Below, piece after piece: positions 17,660-26,435 of a DNA stretch of 64,000 nt. Each line of letters begins with the position of its first letter. Position 1 is the first letter of the stretch. The DNA is from JACMLD01 sp039916305. Its GTDB lineage: Bacteria; Bacteroidota; Bacteroidia; Chitinophagales; Chitinophagaceae. A program made the position numbers and the translations under genes. The notes under the pieces were generated by a model that saw only the letters and a program-made list of their open reading frames with translations, was not told where the DNA came from and searched no databases. The stretch spans positions 86,960 to 150,959 of the forward strand of contig JBDSLR010000018.1 of the NCBI GenBank assembly GCA_039916305.1, given 5' to 3'.

Positions 17660-18916
17660 TTAATCAGCGTACAGCAGATATTTTTTTCTAATCGCTTTAA
17701 AATTATTCAGCGCCGGCTCCCAGCTTGCGCGGATCTCCGTTGCTGTTTTACCGGCTTTGACCTGTTGCATCAAAACTGCATTGCCCGCCAGCTTATTAAA
17801 AAAATAATCCTGCGGCTGACCACTTTTGGGTGCCAGGAAAAATGAATCTTTTGCAGGAAATAAATGATAAGCTTCCAGCACCCATTTTATTTGTAGCTGG
17901 TTGTTTACTTTTTGTAATACTTCTCCGGGCTCAGCTGCCAGGTTCCAGCCATAGCAAATTTTTCCGTATTGCTTTGAGGTTTTTGCGCCTTCATTGGGCT
18001 GTGGTGTAAAGGCATATAAGGTATTGGGCAATGAAGAATGACCAAACACCTGGAAGGGGGTAGCTGTGCCGCGTCCTTCACTCAATGCCGTTCCTTCAAA
18101 AAAGCAGGTGGAAGGGTAGAGGTAGATGGACGCCATACCGGGTAAGTTGGGTGACGGTTTTACCGGTAAGACATACTTGGTTTGATGCGTATAATTGAGG
18201 CATTTGATAACCAGGAAATGGAAAGGCGTGTCCGCCGAATTTTTTGCCGTTTTATAATAATCATATTTTTTATTTGCGTTTGGGGAAAGCCATTTTTCGC
18301 CGGCTATCATGAACGCATATTCGCCGATCGTCATGCCGTATACAACGGGTACCGGCTGCATACCCACAAATGATTTGTACCTGGTATCCAGCACGGGGCC
18401 ATCCACATAAAAGCCGTTGGGATTGGGCCGGTCAAGAATCAGTAATGGTTTGGCATTTTCCAAAGCAGCTTCCATGTATTCTTCCAGTGATGAAATAAAA
18501 GTATAGAAACGTACGCCCACATCCTGTATATCAAAAATCATGATGTCAATATCTTTCAGGTCTTCTGCAGAGGGCTTTCTTTTACTGCCGTACAAAGAAA
18601 TTACCGGAATGCCGGTTGCTGAATCAATGGCATTGCCAACCTTTTCGCCAGCCGGTGCTTTGCCACGAAAACCATGTTCCGGACCAAAAATTATTTTAAT
18701 GTTAACACCCAGTTTTTGCAGGGTATCCGCAAGATGTGCAGTGCCTACTACGGAGGTCTGGTTGGCAAAAAGCGCAATTCTTTTGCCTTTTAGAAGCGGT
18801 ACGTACACGTTAAGTCTTTCAGCACCGGGCACCGCCATTAAAGGTGCAGGGCTGGTTTGTGCAAACACGGCACTGATGATGATTTGAAACAAAAAAAATG
18901 CTGGTATCCACTTCAT
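17660..18916 (-). CDS. Exo-beta-N-acetylmuramidase, DUF1343 / NamZ family (GH171)
   Basis: Exported protein of 418 residues with a signal peptide (about 1-19). DUF1343 members were characterised as NamZ exo-N-acetylmuramidases, which trim MurNAc from peptidoglycan fragments. Family sequence landmarks are RIALFANQTSVV, FGPEHGFRG, DIMIFDIQDVGVRFYTFISSL and ILDRPNPNGFYVDGPV, with the C-terminal KYLLYAD. It would act in the periplasm in cell-wall turnover or scavenging. It is followed after 13 bp by fmt, forming an unexpected but probably simple two-gene transcription unit. Confidence 0.9.
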   Translation of the reverse strand: MKWIPAFFLFQIIISAVFAQTSPAPLMAVPGAERLNVYVPLLKGKRIALFANQTSVVGTAHLADTLQKLGVNIKIIFGPEHGFRGKAPAGEKVGNAIDSATGIPVISLYGSKRKPSAEDLKDIDIMIFDIQDVGVRFYTFISSLEEYMEAALENAKPLLILDRPNPNGFYVDGPVLDTRYKSFVGMQPVPVVYGMTIGEYAFMIAGEKWLSPNANKKYDYYKTAKNSADTPFHFLVIKCLNYTHQTKYVLPVKPSPNLPGMASIYLYPSTCFFEGTALSEGRGTATPFQVFGHSSLPNTLYAFTPQPNEGAKTSKQYGKICYGWNLAAEPGEVLQKVNNQLQIKWVLEAYHLFPAKDSFFLAPKSGQPQDYFFNKLAGNAVLMQQVKAGKTATEIRASWEPALNNFKAIRKKYLLYAD

Positions 18917-19134
18917 TTCCGGGGAATTTTATGCACAAAGATGGGGGATATATTCCTGCTAAAAATGCATAATATTTTTGATGGAAAATGTGAAACATTG
19001 CCTTATTTTCGGGCAATAAATCATCTTTTATTTTATCCCCGTTCATTGGTGCTTCAGCCACTGAAGTGTTTGTAAACGATGCTGATTTGAAAAGAGATGA
19101 TGGGAACACAATTATTATTTTTAAAAATTAGTTT

Positions 19135-19590
19135 ATGCAAACAGTGAAAAGCGGCGATACAGTAAAGGTTCATTACCACGGTCGTCTTACAGATGGAACA
19201 ACTTTTGACAGCAGTGAAGGGCGCGAGCCACTGGAATTTGAAGTAGGCAGTGGTATGGTGATTAAAGGTTTTGATGATGGTGTTACCGGTATGCAGGTGG
19301 GTGACAAAAAAACAATTAATATTCCCGTTGATGATGCATATGGCCCTGTTAATGAAGGCATGCTGGTAGAATTTCCCCGTGCTAACTTTCCACCTGAAAT
19401 GGTACCTGAAGTAGGTATGCAGCTTAATATGACCAGCGGCGACGGGCAGGTGATACCGGTAGTAGTAACGGACATAAAAGAAGATATCGTTTCACTGGAT
19501 GCCAACCATCCCCTGGCGGGAGAAGAATTGGTTTTTGACCTGGAGCTGGTAGAAATTACTGCTGCAAAATCATTGATCATAATGCCGTAA
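19135..19590 (+). CDS. FKBP-type peptidyl-prolyl isomerase, SlyD-like
   Basis: Cytoplasmic prolyl isomerase and chaperone of 151 residues. The FKBP part is split by an insert-in-flap domain as in SlyD: KVHYHGRLTDGTTFDSS (about 12-28), GMVIKGFDDGVTGMQVGDKK (about 40-59), then the flap insert from about residue 70 to 128, then the last FKBP strand VFDLELVEI. The metal-binding His-rich tail of E. coli SlyD is absent, as in many SlyD homologues. Monocistronic, with a strong terminator 20 bp downstream. Confidence 0.93.
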   Translation: MQTVKSGDTVKVHYHGRLTDGTTFDSSEGREPLEFEVGSGMVIKGFDDGVTGMQVGDKKTINIPVDDAYGPVNEGMLVEFPRANFPPEMVPEVGMQLNMTSGDGQVIPVVVTDIKEDIVSLDANHPLAGEELVFDLELVEITAAKSLIIMP

Positions 19591-19609
19591 TAGCAGGCAG
19601 ATGATATTG

Positions 19610-19652
19610 GGGTTCATAGTGTTGTGTTTCACATACTATGAACCCTTTTTTA
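19610..19652 (+). terminator. Rho-independent terminator after the SlyD-like gene
   Basis: Perfect 11-bp stem GGGTTCATAGT (19610-19620) / ACTATGAACCC (19635-19645) with a 14-nt loop and a run of six or more T. Confidence 0.93.
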
Positions 19653-19827
19653 TTGGCAGTTATCTAAACAATACGTGAGAAGGCCAACGGAAAACGAGCC
19701 ATAGAAACGGCTACTGGTATCAGGTTAATTAATCGCTGGCTTCCAGTTTGGTTAATGCTTGCAAAACCACAGCGTTGGTCTTTGAATGATTAATATATTT
19801 CAGCGGAATGAAAAGGGGAGGCCTCCT

Positions 19828-20724
19828 TCAGGTAGTTGCTGTTACTGTCCTTTGCACAGCACCCGAACGATATTTTTTTTCATATACCCAGACAAGTATT
19901 CCAATTGCCCCCAGTTGCAGCAGGGTGGCGATTAAGGAACCTTCAAAACCAAATTTACCACCCGTTAGTAAAGTGTTGCCACTCACTTCATGTTGCAGCA
20001 GGCTCTGAAGGTGCATACCGCTTACATCGTACCCAAGTACAGGCCCCTGTAAAAAATTCCAGGTAAAATGCAGCATGATACTAAACCAAAGATTTCTTGT
20101 ATAGATATAATTAAGCCCTAATAAAATGCCTGCCAGCAAAATATTAATAGCAGCAAGCACTGAAAAATTTGGATTTGCCAGGTGGGCCAGTGCAAAGATG
20201 AATGCCGCGATGACCAGCGCCGGCCATTTACTGAATGATGTAAGCAGGTTATTCAATATATACCCCCGGAAAACAATTTCTTCATAAAAAGCAACGATGA
20301 GCATCAGGCCAAAACTAATGAACAGGTCATTGCCGTTAAAGCTGATATCGGTCCATACTAAGTTTTTGGTAAAAAATAAAATACAGGTGCCTGCGCACAA
20401 TAAAAAAATTCCTAAAAAGAAACCCGTTCCTGCGTGTGACCCATTTTTATCAATAGCAAAACCCATGCTTTCAAAAGAACGGCGGTCAACTAATTTCCTG
20501 AATAGCCAAACCAGGGCAACGGAAATGGCAGCATTAACAATAGCCGATAAATAAAACGCGCCTCCTGAAACGTCCGTTTTATCCGCAGCAATAATGCTCT
20601 TATTTTGAAAAAAAACCAACACTACGCCGGCTGCTACCAAAACAGCCAGGTAAAGCAAAACAAAAATTAACGCCCTGAGCCACCCGTAGGGAATAAGCGG
20701 TTTATTATTGAGTTCTGGTTTCAT
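19828..20724 (-). CDS. CPBP-family intramembrane metalloprotease
   Basis: Polytopic membrane protein of 298 residues with about eight hydrophobic helices. The CPBP (Rce1/Abi-like) motifs are intact: the catalytic EEIVFRGYIL around residue 147, FALAHL with the zinc His near 178, and LHFTWN with the second His near 221. Members process prenylated or other membrane substrates; bacterial targets are mostly unknown. Divergent from pepT; a -7-like box at 20795-20802 lies about 70 bp upstream. The C-terminal 25 residues form a last helix and a basic tail. Confidence 0.9.
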   Translation of the reverse strand: MKPELNNKPLIPYGWLRALIFVLLYLAVLVAAGVVLVFFQNKSIIAADKTDVSGGAFYLSAIVNAAISVALVWLFRKLVDRRSFESMGFAIDKNGSHAGTGFFLGIFLLCAGTCILFFTKNLVWTDISFNGNDLFISFGLMLIVAFYEEIVFRGYILNNLLTSFSKWPALVIAAFIFALAHLANPNFSVLAAINILLAGILLGLNYIYTRNLWFSIMLHFTWNFLQGPVLGYDVSGMHLQSLLQHEVSGNTLLTGGKFGFEGSLIATLLQLGAIGILVWVYEKKYRSGAVQRTVTATT

Positions 20725-20794
20725 TTATGTTAATTTGCTTTTTTTAAAAACGTTTAGCCTGGATTTTTTCGACAGCAGATATTAGTTGATTTCA

Positions 20795-20802
20795 CAAAGG
20801 TA
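20795..20802 (-). promoter_or_regulatory. -7 promoter box of the CPBP protease gene
   Basis: Minus-strand TACCTTTG fits TAnnTTTG; it implies a leader of about 65 nt before the ATG at 20724. Confidence 0.4.
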
Positions 20803-20828
20803 AAAGAGGTTGATAGTAAAGAATTAAA

Positions 20829-20859
20829 AAGTTTTTCTTTGCCCCTCTATGAAAAACTT
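20829..20859. repeat. Perfect inverted repeat in the CPBP/pepT divergent gap
   Basis: AAGTTTTTC (20829-20837) and GAAAAACTT (20851-20859), 13-bp spacer. Lies upstream of both divergent genes and could be an operator; no regulator is recognised nearby. Confidence 0.45.
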
Positions 20860-20991
20860 GCGTCGCTATGTAAATTGTCTTCAAAAATCACCGGCTAGTA
20901 TTCGTGACTATTATTGATTTTCGCGTTAAGCAACTCTGCGAAAAACCTCCTTTTACCTTGTGGCAAAAGATCGTAAATTAAAAATACAACT

Positions 20992-22239
20992 ATGTTTGAT
21001 AAATATTTATATACTTCGGCAGAACGTTTGATGCGCTATGTGCAGGTAGATACGCAGAGTGAGCCCAAATCAGGCAGCTTCCCCTCTACTGAGAAGCAAA
21101 AAGATCTCAGCCGCATACTGGTTAATGAATTGCTTGAACTGGGCCTCTCAGATGCGCATATGGATGAATTTGGATACGTGTATGCAACCATTCCATCCAA
21201 TACAACTAAAAATGTTCCGGTAATTTGTTTTTGCTCGCATGTAGATACCGCGCCGGATTGCAGCGGGGCAGGGGTAAAGCCCATCCTGCATGCTGGTTAT
21301 GATGGTGCAGACATTGTATTGCCGGATGATACCAGCCAGGTAATTTCCATTAAAGAGCATCCTTACCTCAAGGAAAGAACGGGTGATGATATCATAACAG
21401 CGTCCGGTACTACCTTGCTGGGCGCAGATGACAAGGCCGGTTTAGCGGTTATTATGGACCTGGTTGCTTACCTGGGCCTGCATCCGGAAATCAAACACGG
21501 TACTGTTAAAATATTGTTCACGCCAGATGAAGAGGTGGGCCGGGGTGTAGACAACGTGGATCTGAAAAAATTAGGCGCTGTTGCTGCGTATACACTTGAT
21601 GGTGGTGAAAGAGGCAGCCTGGAAGATGAAAATTTTTCGGCTGATGGCGTTACGGTTACTTTTTATGGCATCAGTGCTCACCCCGGTGCGGCAAAAGACA
21701 AGCTGGTAAATGCATTAAAAGTAGCGGCCCACTTTCTTGATTTATTGCCAAAAGATGAACTATCGCCCGAAACAACAGATGACCGTTATGGATTTGTACA
21801 CCCGCTGCATATAGAAGGCATTGCAGAGAAAGTGAGTGTTCAGTTTATCATCCGTGATTTTGTAACTGCCAAACTGCTGGCTTATGAAAATTGGCTGCGC
21901 GATAAAGTGGATACTGCGCTGGCCAAATTTCCGGGGGCCAAAGCAGAAGTGCTGGTAAAAGAACAATACCGCAATATGAAAGAAGTGCTGGACCTGCACC
22001 CGCAGGTTGTAGCGCACGCAAGGGAGGCGATGGCGCGTGCTGGTCTACAGGCTTTAACCACCGGCATCCGGGGCGGAACGGACGGCGCCCGCCTGTCTTT
22101 TATGGGGTTGCCGTGTCCCAATATTTTTACCGGGGAAATGGCCCTGCACGGCAAGCATGAATATGTAAGCGTGCAGGACATGCAAAAAAGTATGCAAACA
22201 CTGGTTCACCTGGTCATGGTATGGGAGGAGCAGAGTTGA
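20992..22239 (+). CDS. pepT: Tripeptide aminopeptidase (peptidase T)
   Basis: Cytoplasmic M20 zinc exopeptidase of 415 residues that removes N-terminal residues from tripeptides. Zinc ligands appear in order: His83 and Asp85 in CSHVDTAP, the bridging Asp in LLGADDKAG, catalytic Glu in TPDEEVGRG, Asp in YTLDGGERG and the final His near the C-terminus in LHGKHEY. The dimerisation domain sits between about 210 and 320. Length matches the family. The leader ATACAACT directly before the ATG resembles those of two other genes in the window. Monocistronic. Confidence 0.96.
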   Translation: MFDKYLYTSAERLMRYVQVDTQSEPKSGSFPSTEKQKDLSRILVNELLELGLSDAHMDEFGYVYATIPSNTTKNVPVICFCSHVDTAPDCSGAGVKPILHAGYDGADIVLPDDTSQVISIKEHPYLKERTGDDIITASGTTLLGADDKAGLAVIMDLVAYLGLHPEIKHGTVKILFTPDEEVGRGVDNVDLKKLGAVAAYTLDGGERGSLEDENFSADGVTVTFYGISAHPGAAKDKLVNALKVAAHFLDLLPKDELSPETTDDRYGFVHPLHIEGIAEKVSVQFIIRDFVTAKLLAYENWLRDKVDTALAKFPGAKAEVLVKEQYRNMKEVLDLHPQVVAHAREAMARAGLQALTTGIRGGTDGARLSFMGLPCPNIFTGEMALHGKHEYVSVQDMQKSMQTLVHLVMVWEEQS

Positions 22240-22266
22240 TTGTTAAGACAATTGTTTGCGTAAATA

Positions 22267-22797
22267 TTATCCTGGCCCGTTTATCAAAACCGGTCCGCAT
22301 GTATGCATGGTAACGTTAATGGTTACGTTGAAAAAGCAAACGCCGCCATCATCAACTTCAACCAGCTTTTCCTTCCATTCATTAAATGCTGTAAGACCCG
22401 CACAGAAGCAATTGATGAAAACTTTTTTTTCTCCGGCTATGTTGCTATAAGCTGCATATTGACGCTTATATTTTTTAAGGTCTATATAGCCGGCGTATAA
22501 TTTTGTACTGTCTGTGCCGGCATTGTATTGCTTTACGCAATGGGTAAGAAGCGCTTCTATTGTCTGCCTCTCCGCCTGCGAAAGTGTAGCCGGAATACTA
22601 TCTTTCAGTGAAAAGAAACTTATTTCCTTCACGGAGAGGATGGCAATAGTACTGCTGTCTGCGTTAACTATTGCAGGCGTCTCGTTTTGATAAGTGGTGG
22701 TTGAATCACCGGCAGTCCGCTGCCGGGTAGATGTATGTTGTTTGCAGGATACAATAAAAAGGCATAGCAGCCCGTAAAATATACTTGCTTTTATCAT
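22267..22797 (-). CDS. Lipoprotein of unknown function
   Basis: About 176 residues from the Met that opens a lipoprotein signal (MIKASIFYGLLCLFIVSCKQ), with lipobox Cys at about residue 18; an upstream ATG at 22866 would overlap the preceding gene and hide the signal. The mature part is low in recognisable motifs, begins with a Ser/Thr-rich linker, and has a C-terminal half with FINCFCAGLTAF and GGVCFFNVTINVTMHTCGPV, containing several Cys that might form disulfides. The pattern VFINCFC and the final strand-rich segment suggest a small beta-rich domain. I do not recognise the family. It lies 35 bp after the DUF1080 gene and may be co-transcribed. Confidence 0.7.
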   Translation of the reverse strand: MIKASIFYGLLCLFIVSCKQHTSTRQRTAGDSTTTYQNETPAIVNADSSTIAILSVKEISFFSLKDSIPATLSQAERQTIEALLTHCVKQYNAGTDSTKLYAGYIDLKKYKRQYAAYSNIAGEKKVFINCFCAGLTAFNEWKEKLVEVDDGGVCFFNVTINVTMHTCGPVLINGPG

Positions 22798-22832
22798 AAT
22801 AGCTGACTGCAAATAAAAGTGCAGCAAAAAGT

Positions 22833-23432
22833 CTATTTGAGCGTTGCAATTTTCAGGTTCTTCCACCTTACTTTAATGCCACCGCCATCATGTATCTGTA
22901 GCGCAATAAAGCCTTCACCTTTGCCAATTTTTTCATCTTTAATATAAATCATCTGGTGACCGTTTAGCCAGGTAGTTGTTTCATCGCCCAGTACTTTTAT
23001 TTTCATGGTATTCCACCCGCCCTGTTTCAGCCATTGCTCATCTGCTGCTTTGGGTTGTATCAGCCAGCCGCGGCCATAAGACTCATATACACCACCACTG
23101 TGTGCATTCAGCGGCGCTACTTCAACCTGCCAGCCATTAATTTTTACGCCTTCAATGGACGAACGGAAGAATATCCCGCTGTTGCCATTTGCTTCCTGCT
23201 TAAACTGTACGGTTAGAATGAAGTTCTTATAGCTTTTATTGGTAGAGAGGTAGCCGTATTGTTTATCCGGGCCGCTTTCGCAAATCAGTTCATTGCTGTC
23301 AACATACCATTTTTCCGTGCCGTGCACCGTCCAGCCGGTCAGATCTTTACCATTAAAAATGGATACTGCTTTTTGCGAAAAGACAAGTTGTACAGTAGCT
23401 GACAAGAGAAACAGTAAAACGATTTTTTTCAT
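22833..23432 (-). CDS. DUF1080 protein (3-keto-disaccharide hydrolase family)
   Basis: Exported protein of 199 residues: signal peptide about 1-19, then one concanavalin-like beta-sandwich (PF06439/DUF1080). Hallmarks are SIFNGKDLTGW, ELICESG, FKQEANGNSGIFFRS, GWQVEV and GFIALQIHDGGGIKVRWKNLKI. Members have been described as 3-keto-glycoside hydrolases, which cleave glycosides already oxidised at C3. Here that would occur in the periplasm. The unknown lipoprotein follows closely. A link to the GMC dehydrogenase pair about 4 kb away is inferred. Confidence 0.92.
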   Translation of the reverse strand: MKKIVLLFLLSATVQLVFSQKAVSIFNGKDLTGWTVHGTEKWYVDSNELICESGPDKQYGYLSTNKSYKNFILTVQFKQEANGNSGIFFRSSIEGVKINGWQVEVAPLNAHSGGVYESYGRGWLIQPKAADEQWLKQGGWNTMKIKVLGDETTTWLNGHQMIYIKDEKIGKGEGFIALQIHDGGGIKVRWKNLKIATLK

Positions 23433-23470
23433 ATAGTTGTTTTATAGAGATGAATGCTCTTGGGAATGTT

Positions 23471-23607
23471 TGATGTCTGATTTGCCGCGGCAGTATCAAT
23501 CTGCGAAGCCTGTTCTTTCCCTATTTAAAACTTCAGGCATTGTGAATGTTTAAAATAATAAGGCTAAACACAGTAAAAGAAATCAGGCATCAGCAAATCA
23601 GACATCA
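23471..23607. repeat. Long inverted repeat with TCTGATG/TCTGATT heptamers
   Basis: TGATGTCTGATTTGC (23471-23485) is the exact reverse complement of 23593-23607; with flanks the arms reach 20 bp with one mismatch. The right arm contains related units (aatcaggcatcag, aaatcagacatcag) and overlaps the stop codon of the gene at 23605-23955. Confidence 0.75.
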
Positions 23608-23955
23608 GACATCCGTTTTCCATATCCGCATATACCAGTACACCGGAAAGCCTGCCATGCCCGCGAAAATAAAAACAAGTATCCAGATAATTCGTTCTGT
23701 GCTGTCAATTACTTTATTATTTACCGCGTGGATGATGAAATAAATAAGCAGTCCCAATGAACAGAGGGCCATCAATATACTCAGCAGCACCATCCATATT
23801 ATATTTTCCATTATCAGGGGCGGCAATACATTATCCTGCTGCGCATGCCTGAATATGGTTAAGAAAAAGCTGAAGAAGGTAACTATATAAACCAGCAGCA
23901 GTACGATTGGCAAAAAGGACAATATGCCCAGTAACATTTTCCTTGACTTTGACAT
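23605..23955 (-). CDS. Small membrane protein, PLDc_N-like
   Basis: A 116-residue protein with three hydrophobic helices at about residues 8-32, 49-76 and 86-108. The last helix and its tail (ERIIWILVFIFAGMAGFPVYWYM) resemble the PLDc_N (phospholipase-D N-terminal) membrane module found in many small bacterial proteins, where the function is unknown. No catalytic domain follows. It stands alone between the DUF1080 gene and the divergently oriented SPFH gene, and its stop codon lies inside an inverted-repeat array. Confidence 0.65.
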   Translation of the reverse strand: MSKSRKMLLGILSFLPIVLLLVYIVTFFSFFLTIFRHAQQDNVLPPLIMENIIWMVLLSILMALCSLGLLIYFIIHAVNNKVIDSTERIIWILVFIFAGMAGFPVYWYMRIWKTDV

Positions 23956-24244
23956 CCTGGTATATTTTTAGAAAGATAAAGAAAAAAATACGGAATTGAA
24001 TTGGATAGATTGTGTACTGCCTGCAGAATGCGTTGCGCCCGCTGGTGCAGTCTTTGATTTTTCCAGGTCATGCATGGGTGGTAGAAAGCCGCATCGTTTT
24101 GCATGGTGAAGTAAAGAAATGGAACTGGTTGTTGCAACAGCAGCCCATGTATTACAACTGGGTGGCGCGTGGCAACAATGTTACACAAAGCTTATCTGCG
24201 CGTGTCATAAAATCACTTATCTTCATCAGCTAAATAAACTTGCT

Positions 24245-25177
24245 ATGGGAGAATTCTTATTGCGCTATTGGTGGCTTCTTCTTCTTGTCGTCTTTATTTT
24301 CAGTGGACTGGTAACCGTTAACCAGGGATTTATAAATGTAATTACCATGTTCGGTAAATTCCGGCGCATCTTAAAACCCGGATTGAATTTTAAAATACCT
24401 TTTCTTGAAGTGGTGGCCAAACGCATCAGTATACAGAACCGTTCTGTAGAACTGGAGTTCCAGGCCGTAACCGCCGACCAGGCCAATGTATATTTTAAAA
24501 GTATGCTGCTGTATGCCGTGCAAAATGCGGATGAAGAAACGATCAAACGCGTTGCATTTAAATTCATCAGCGAACGAGACCTGATGCAGGCATTGACGCG
24601 TACCATTGAAGGCAGTATCCGGGCATTTGTGGCTACCAAAAGACAGGCTGAAATCCTGGGCCTGCGCAAGGAAATAGTAGAATTTGTAAAAGACCAGATA
24701 GATCAGTCGCTGGAAGAATGGGGCTACCACCTGCTGGATCTGCAGATCAATGATATTACATTTGACCAGGCCATTATAGACAGTATGAGCAAGGTTGTGG
24801 CCAGCAGCAATTTAAAAGCCGCAGCAGAAAATGAAGGCCAGGCCCTGCTGATTACCAAAACAAAATTTGCTGAAGCAGAGGGTAATGCCATTAAAATAGC
24901 CGCCGAAGCAGAAAGACAGGCGGCCCAGTTACGCGGCCAGGGTGTGGCGCTTTTCCGGGAAGAAGTAGCCAAGGGTATGAGCCAGGCGGCTGAACAAATG
25001 AAACAGGCCAACCTGGATACCAATGTCATCCTGTTCAGTATGTGGACGGAAGCCATTAAGAATTTTGCTGAAATAGGTAAAGGCAATGTTATTTTCCTGG
25101 ATGGCAGTGCAGAAGGAATGGAGAAGACCATGAAGCAGATTCAGGCCATGATGGTGAAACAAAGCGGCACTTTATAA
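24245..25177 (+). CDS. SPFH/Band 7 membrane protein (slipin-like)
   Basis: About 310 residues starting at the Met that opens the only membrane helix (about 5-26). The Band 7 domain follows (about 28-190), with RILKPGLNFKIPFLEVV and RSVELEFQAVTADQANV typical of stomatin-like proteins; then a helical, Ala/Glu-rich coiled coil (about 195-260; AEAEGNAIKIAAEAERQAA) and a short tail. Such proteins form oligomeric scaffolds in membrane microdomains and often control proteases or transporters. No NfeD partner is adjacent. The in-frame ATG at 24119 would add 42 residues lacking family character. A 13-bp-stem terminator follows. Confidence 0.9.
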   Translation: MGEFLLRYWWLLLLVVFIFSGLVTVNQGFINVITMFGKFRRILKPGLNFKIPFLEVVAKRISIQNRSVELEFQAVTADQANVYFKSMLLYAVQNADEETIKRVAFKFISERDLMQALTRTIEGSIRAFVATKRQAEILGLRKEIVEFVKDQIDQSLEEWGYHLLDLQINDITFDQAIIDSMSKVVASSNLKAAAENEGQALLITKTKFAEAEGNAIKIAAEAERQAAQLRGQGVALFREEVAKGMSQAAEQMKQANLDTNVILFSMWTEAIKNFAEIGKGNVIFLDGSAEGMEKTMKQIQAMMVKQSGTL

Positions 25178-25186
25178 TAATATTAC

Positions 25187-25258
25187 AACGCAGATTTTTC
25201 TGGTTATCGGGGTTTTTATAAAAGCATTCACCCCCGCTATATCATAAAAATCTGCGTT
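25187..25258 (+). terminator. Long-stem terminator after the SPFH gene
   Basis: Perfect 13-bp stem AACGCAGATTTTT (25187-25199) / AAAAATCTGCGTT (25246-25258) enclosing 46 nt, followed by TTGTTTTG. The same ATCTGCG core recurs in other gaps here. Confidence 0.65.
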
Positions 25259-25521
25259 TTGTTTTGCATCCTGTCCATAATGAGCAGCACGATATTCCGG
25301 CAATCTTGTAAGCGCTGCTCAACAAAATCATCGGATTGGTAAAAGGGCCAGCAGCTGCGGCCAGATTTGAGGCGCGGCCTTCCTCAAATCTATACAAAAT
25401 GTTAAGCTATTAACCGGAAGCAGCGTTTAGAAAAATAATCACACTATTTTCACCGTTCACCTGTGGCGCGGCATATGAATTGTATTACACGCTACATTTG
25501 TAAGTAAAACGTATAACCCCC
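25259..25521. other. Hairpin-rich gap upstream of exbB
   Basis: Contains GAGCAGC (25282-25288) / GCTGCTC (25314-25320), a GGCC-flanked GCAGCTGC palindrome (around 25346-25362), and a perfect 10-bp stem AGATTTGAGG (25363-25372) / CCTCAAATCT (25382-25391) with a 9-nt loop. TACATTTG (25493-25500) is a consensus -7 box, 21 bp before the ExbB ATG. A structured RNA or repeat cluster is possible; no ORF is evident. Confidence 0.55.
25493..25500 (+). promoter_or_regulatory. -7 promoter box of the exbB-like gene
   Basis: TACATTTG, an exact TAnnTTTG match, 21 bp before the ATG at 25522. Confidence 0.55.
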
Positions 25522-26235
25522 ATGAATTTATTTCTGCTCCAGATCAGGGATTCAGCTATTGCAAAACATATCATGGATTCTGTATATGCTGCCCAGACAG
25601 GGGCTTCATCTGCTGCAAAGATGAACATGTTTGACTTGCTGAAGGAAGGTGGTGTTATCATGATACCCTTGGGCCTTTTACTGGCCCTGGCCATTTTCTT
25701 TTTCTTTGAACGCTTTATTGCCATTAATAAAGCCAGCAAAATTGATCCTAATTTCATGAACATGATCCGCGATAATATTCTCAGCGGTAATGTATCTGCC
25801 GCCCGGTCGCTGGCCAAAAACACCAATAACCCTGTAGCGCGTATGATTGACAAGGGCCTGCAGCGTATTGGCAAGCCTATTGATGCTATTGAGAAAAGTA
25901 TGGAGAGTGTAGGTAAACTGGAAATATATAATATGGAGCGCAACCTTTCCATTCTGTCACTGGTATATGGTATTGCCCCGATGTTTGGCTTTTTGGGTAC
26001 ATTGTTTGGAATGCTGCAATTGTTCTTTAATATTAATAGTACCGGCGACTTTACCCCGGCATCTATTGCAGGTGGTATTTATACAAAAATTATCACATCT
26101 GCTTCAGGTCTTATCATTGGCTTGCTGGCGTATGTAGGCTATAATTTTTTAAATACACAGATCAATAAAACCATTAACAGAATGGAAGCCGCCAGTGCAG
26201 AATTTATAGATATTTTGCAGGAACCGACCAGGTAA
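25522..26235 (+). CDS. MotA/TolQ/ExbB proton channel family protein
   Basis: Inner-membrane proton-channel subunit of 237 residues that, with ExbD/TolR, converts proton motive force to work on TonB or Tol partners. Three membrane helices are visible at about 48-70 (MIPLGLLLALAIFFFFE), 148-172 and 190-213, with the long cytoplasmic loop between the first two. The second and third helices include IAPMFGFLGTLFGM and IITSASGLIIGLLAYVGYNFL, the conserved Gly/Thr pattern of the family. An ExbD gene follows after 200 bp with its own promoter-like box. No tonB gene is present in the window. Confidence 0.93.
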   Translation: MNLFLLQIRDSAIAKHIMDSVYAAQTGASSAAKMNMFDLLKEGGVIMIPLGLLLALAIFFFFERFIAINKASKIDPNFMNMIRDNILSGNVSAARSLAKNTNNPVARMIDKGLQRIGKPIDAIEKSMESVGKLEIYNMERNLSILSLVYGIAPMFGFLGTLFGMLQLFFNINSTGDFTPASIAGGIYTKIITSASGLIIGLLAYVGYNFLNTQINKTINRMEAASAEFIDILQEPTR

Positions 26236-26404
26236 TTGCTGATTGGACTATCCGGTAATGATTGTGGATCCGGCAGGAAAATATGATTGAGCCTTTTGCC
26301 CGCTGGGATCAACATAATTAACATTTTAACCGGCCGGAAAGGCGTTGCACCCTTTACGGCAGCGCCGCTATACTAACGGCAGGTGTTCAGAAGAAAAAAC
26401 CCTT

Positions 26405-26412
26405 TAAATTTG
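26405..26412 (+). promoter_or_regulatory. -7 promoter box of the exbD-like gene
   Basis: TAAATTTG, exact consensus, 23 bp before the ATG at 26436; suggests expression of exbD independent of exbB. Confidence 0.5.
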
Positions 26413-26435
26413 ACATTTATAACGCAGCACTTACA

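Noticed and set aside
16937..17845. 302-codon open frame on the plus strand
   Set aside because: It lies antisense to fmt and the end of the NamZ gene, both certain by motifs, and its translation has the Ser/Cys/Pro-rich look of a shadow frame.
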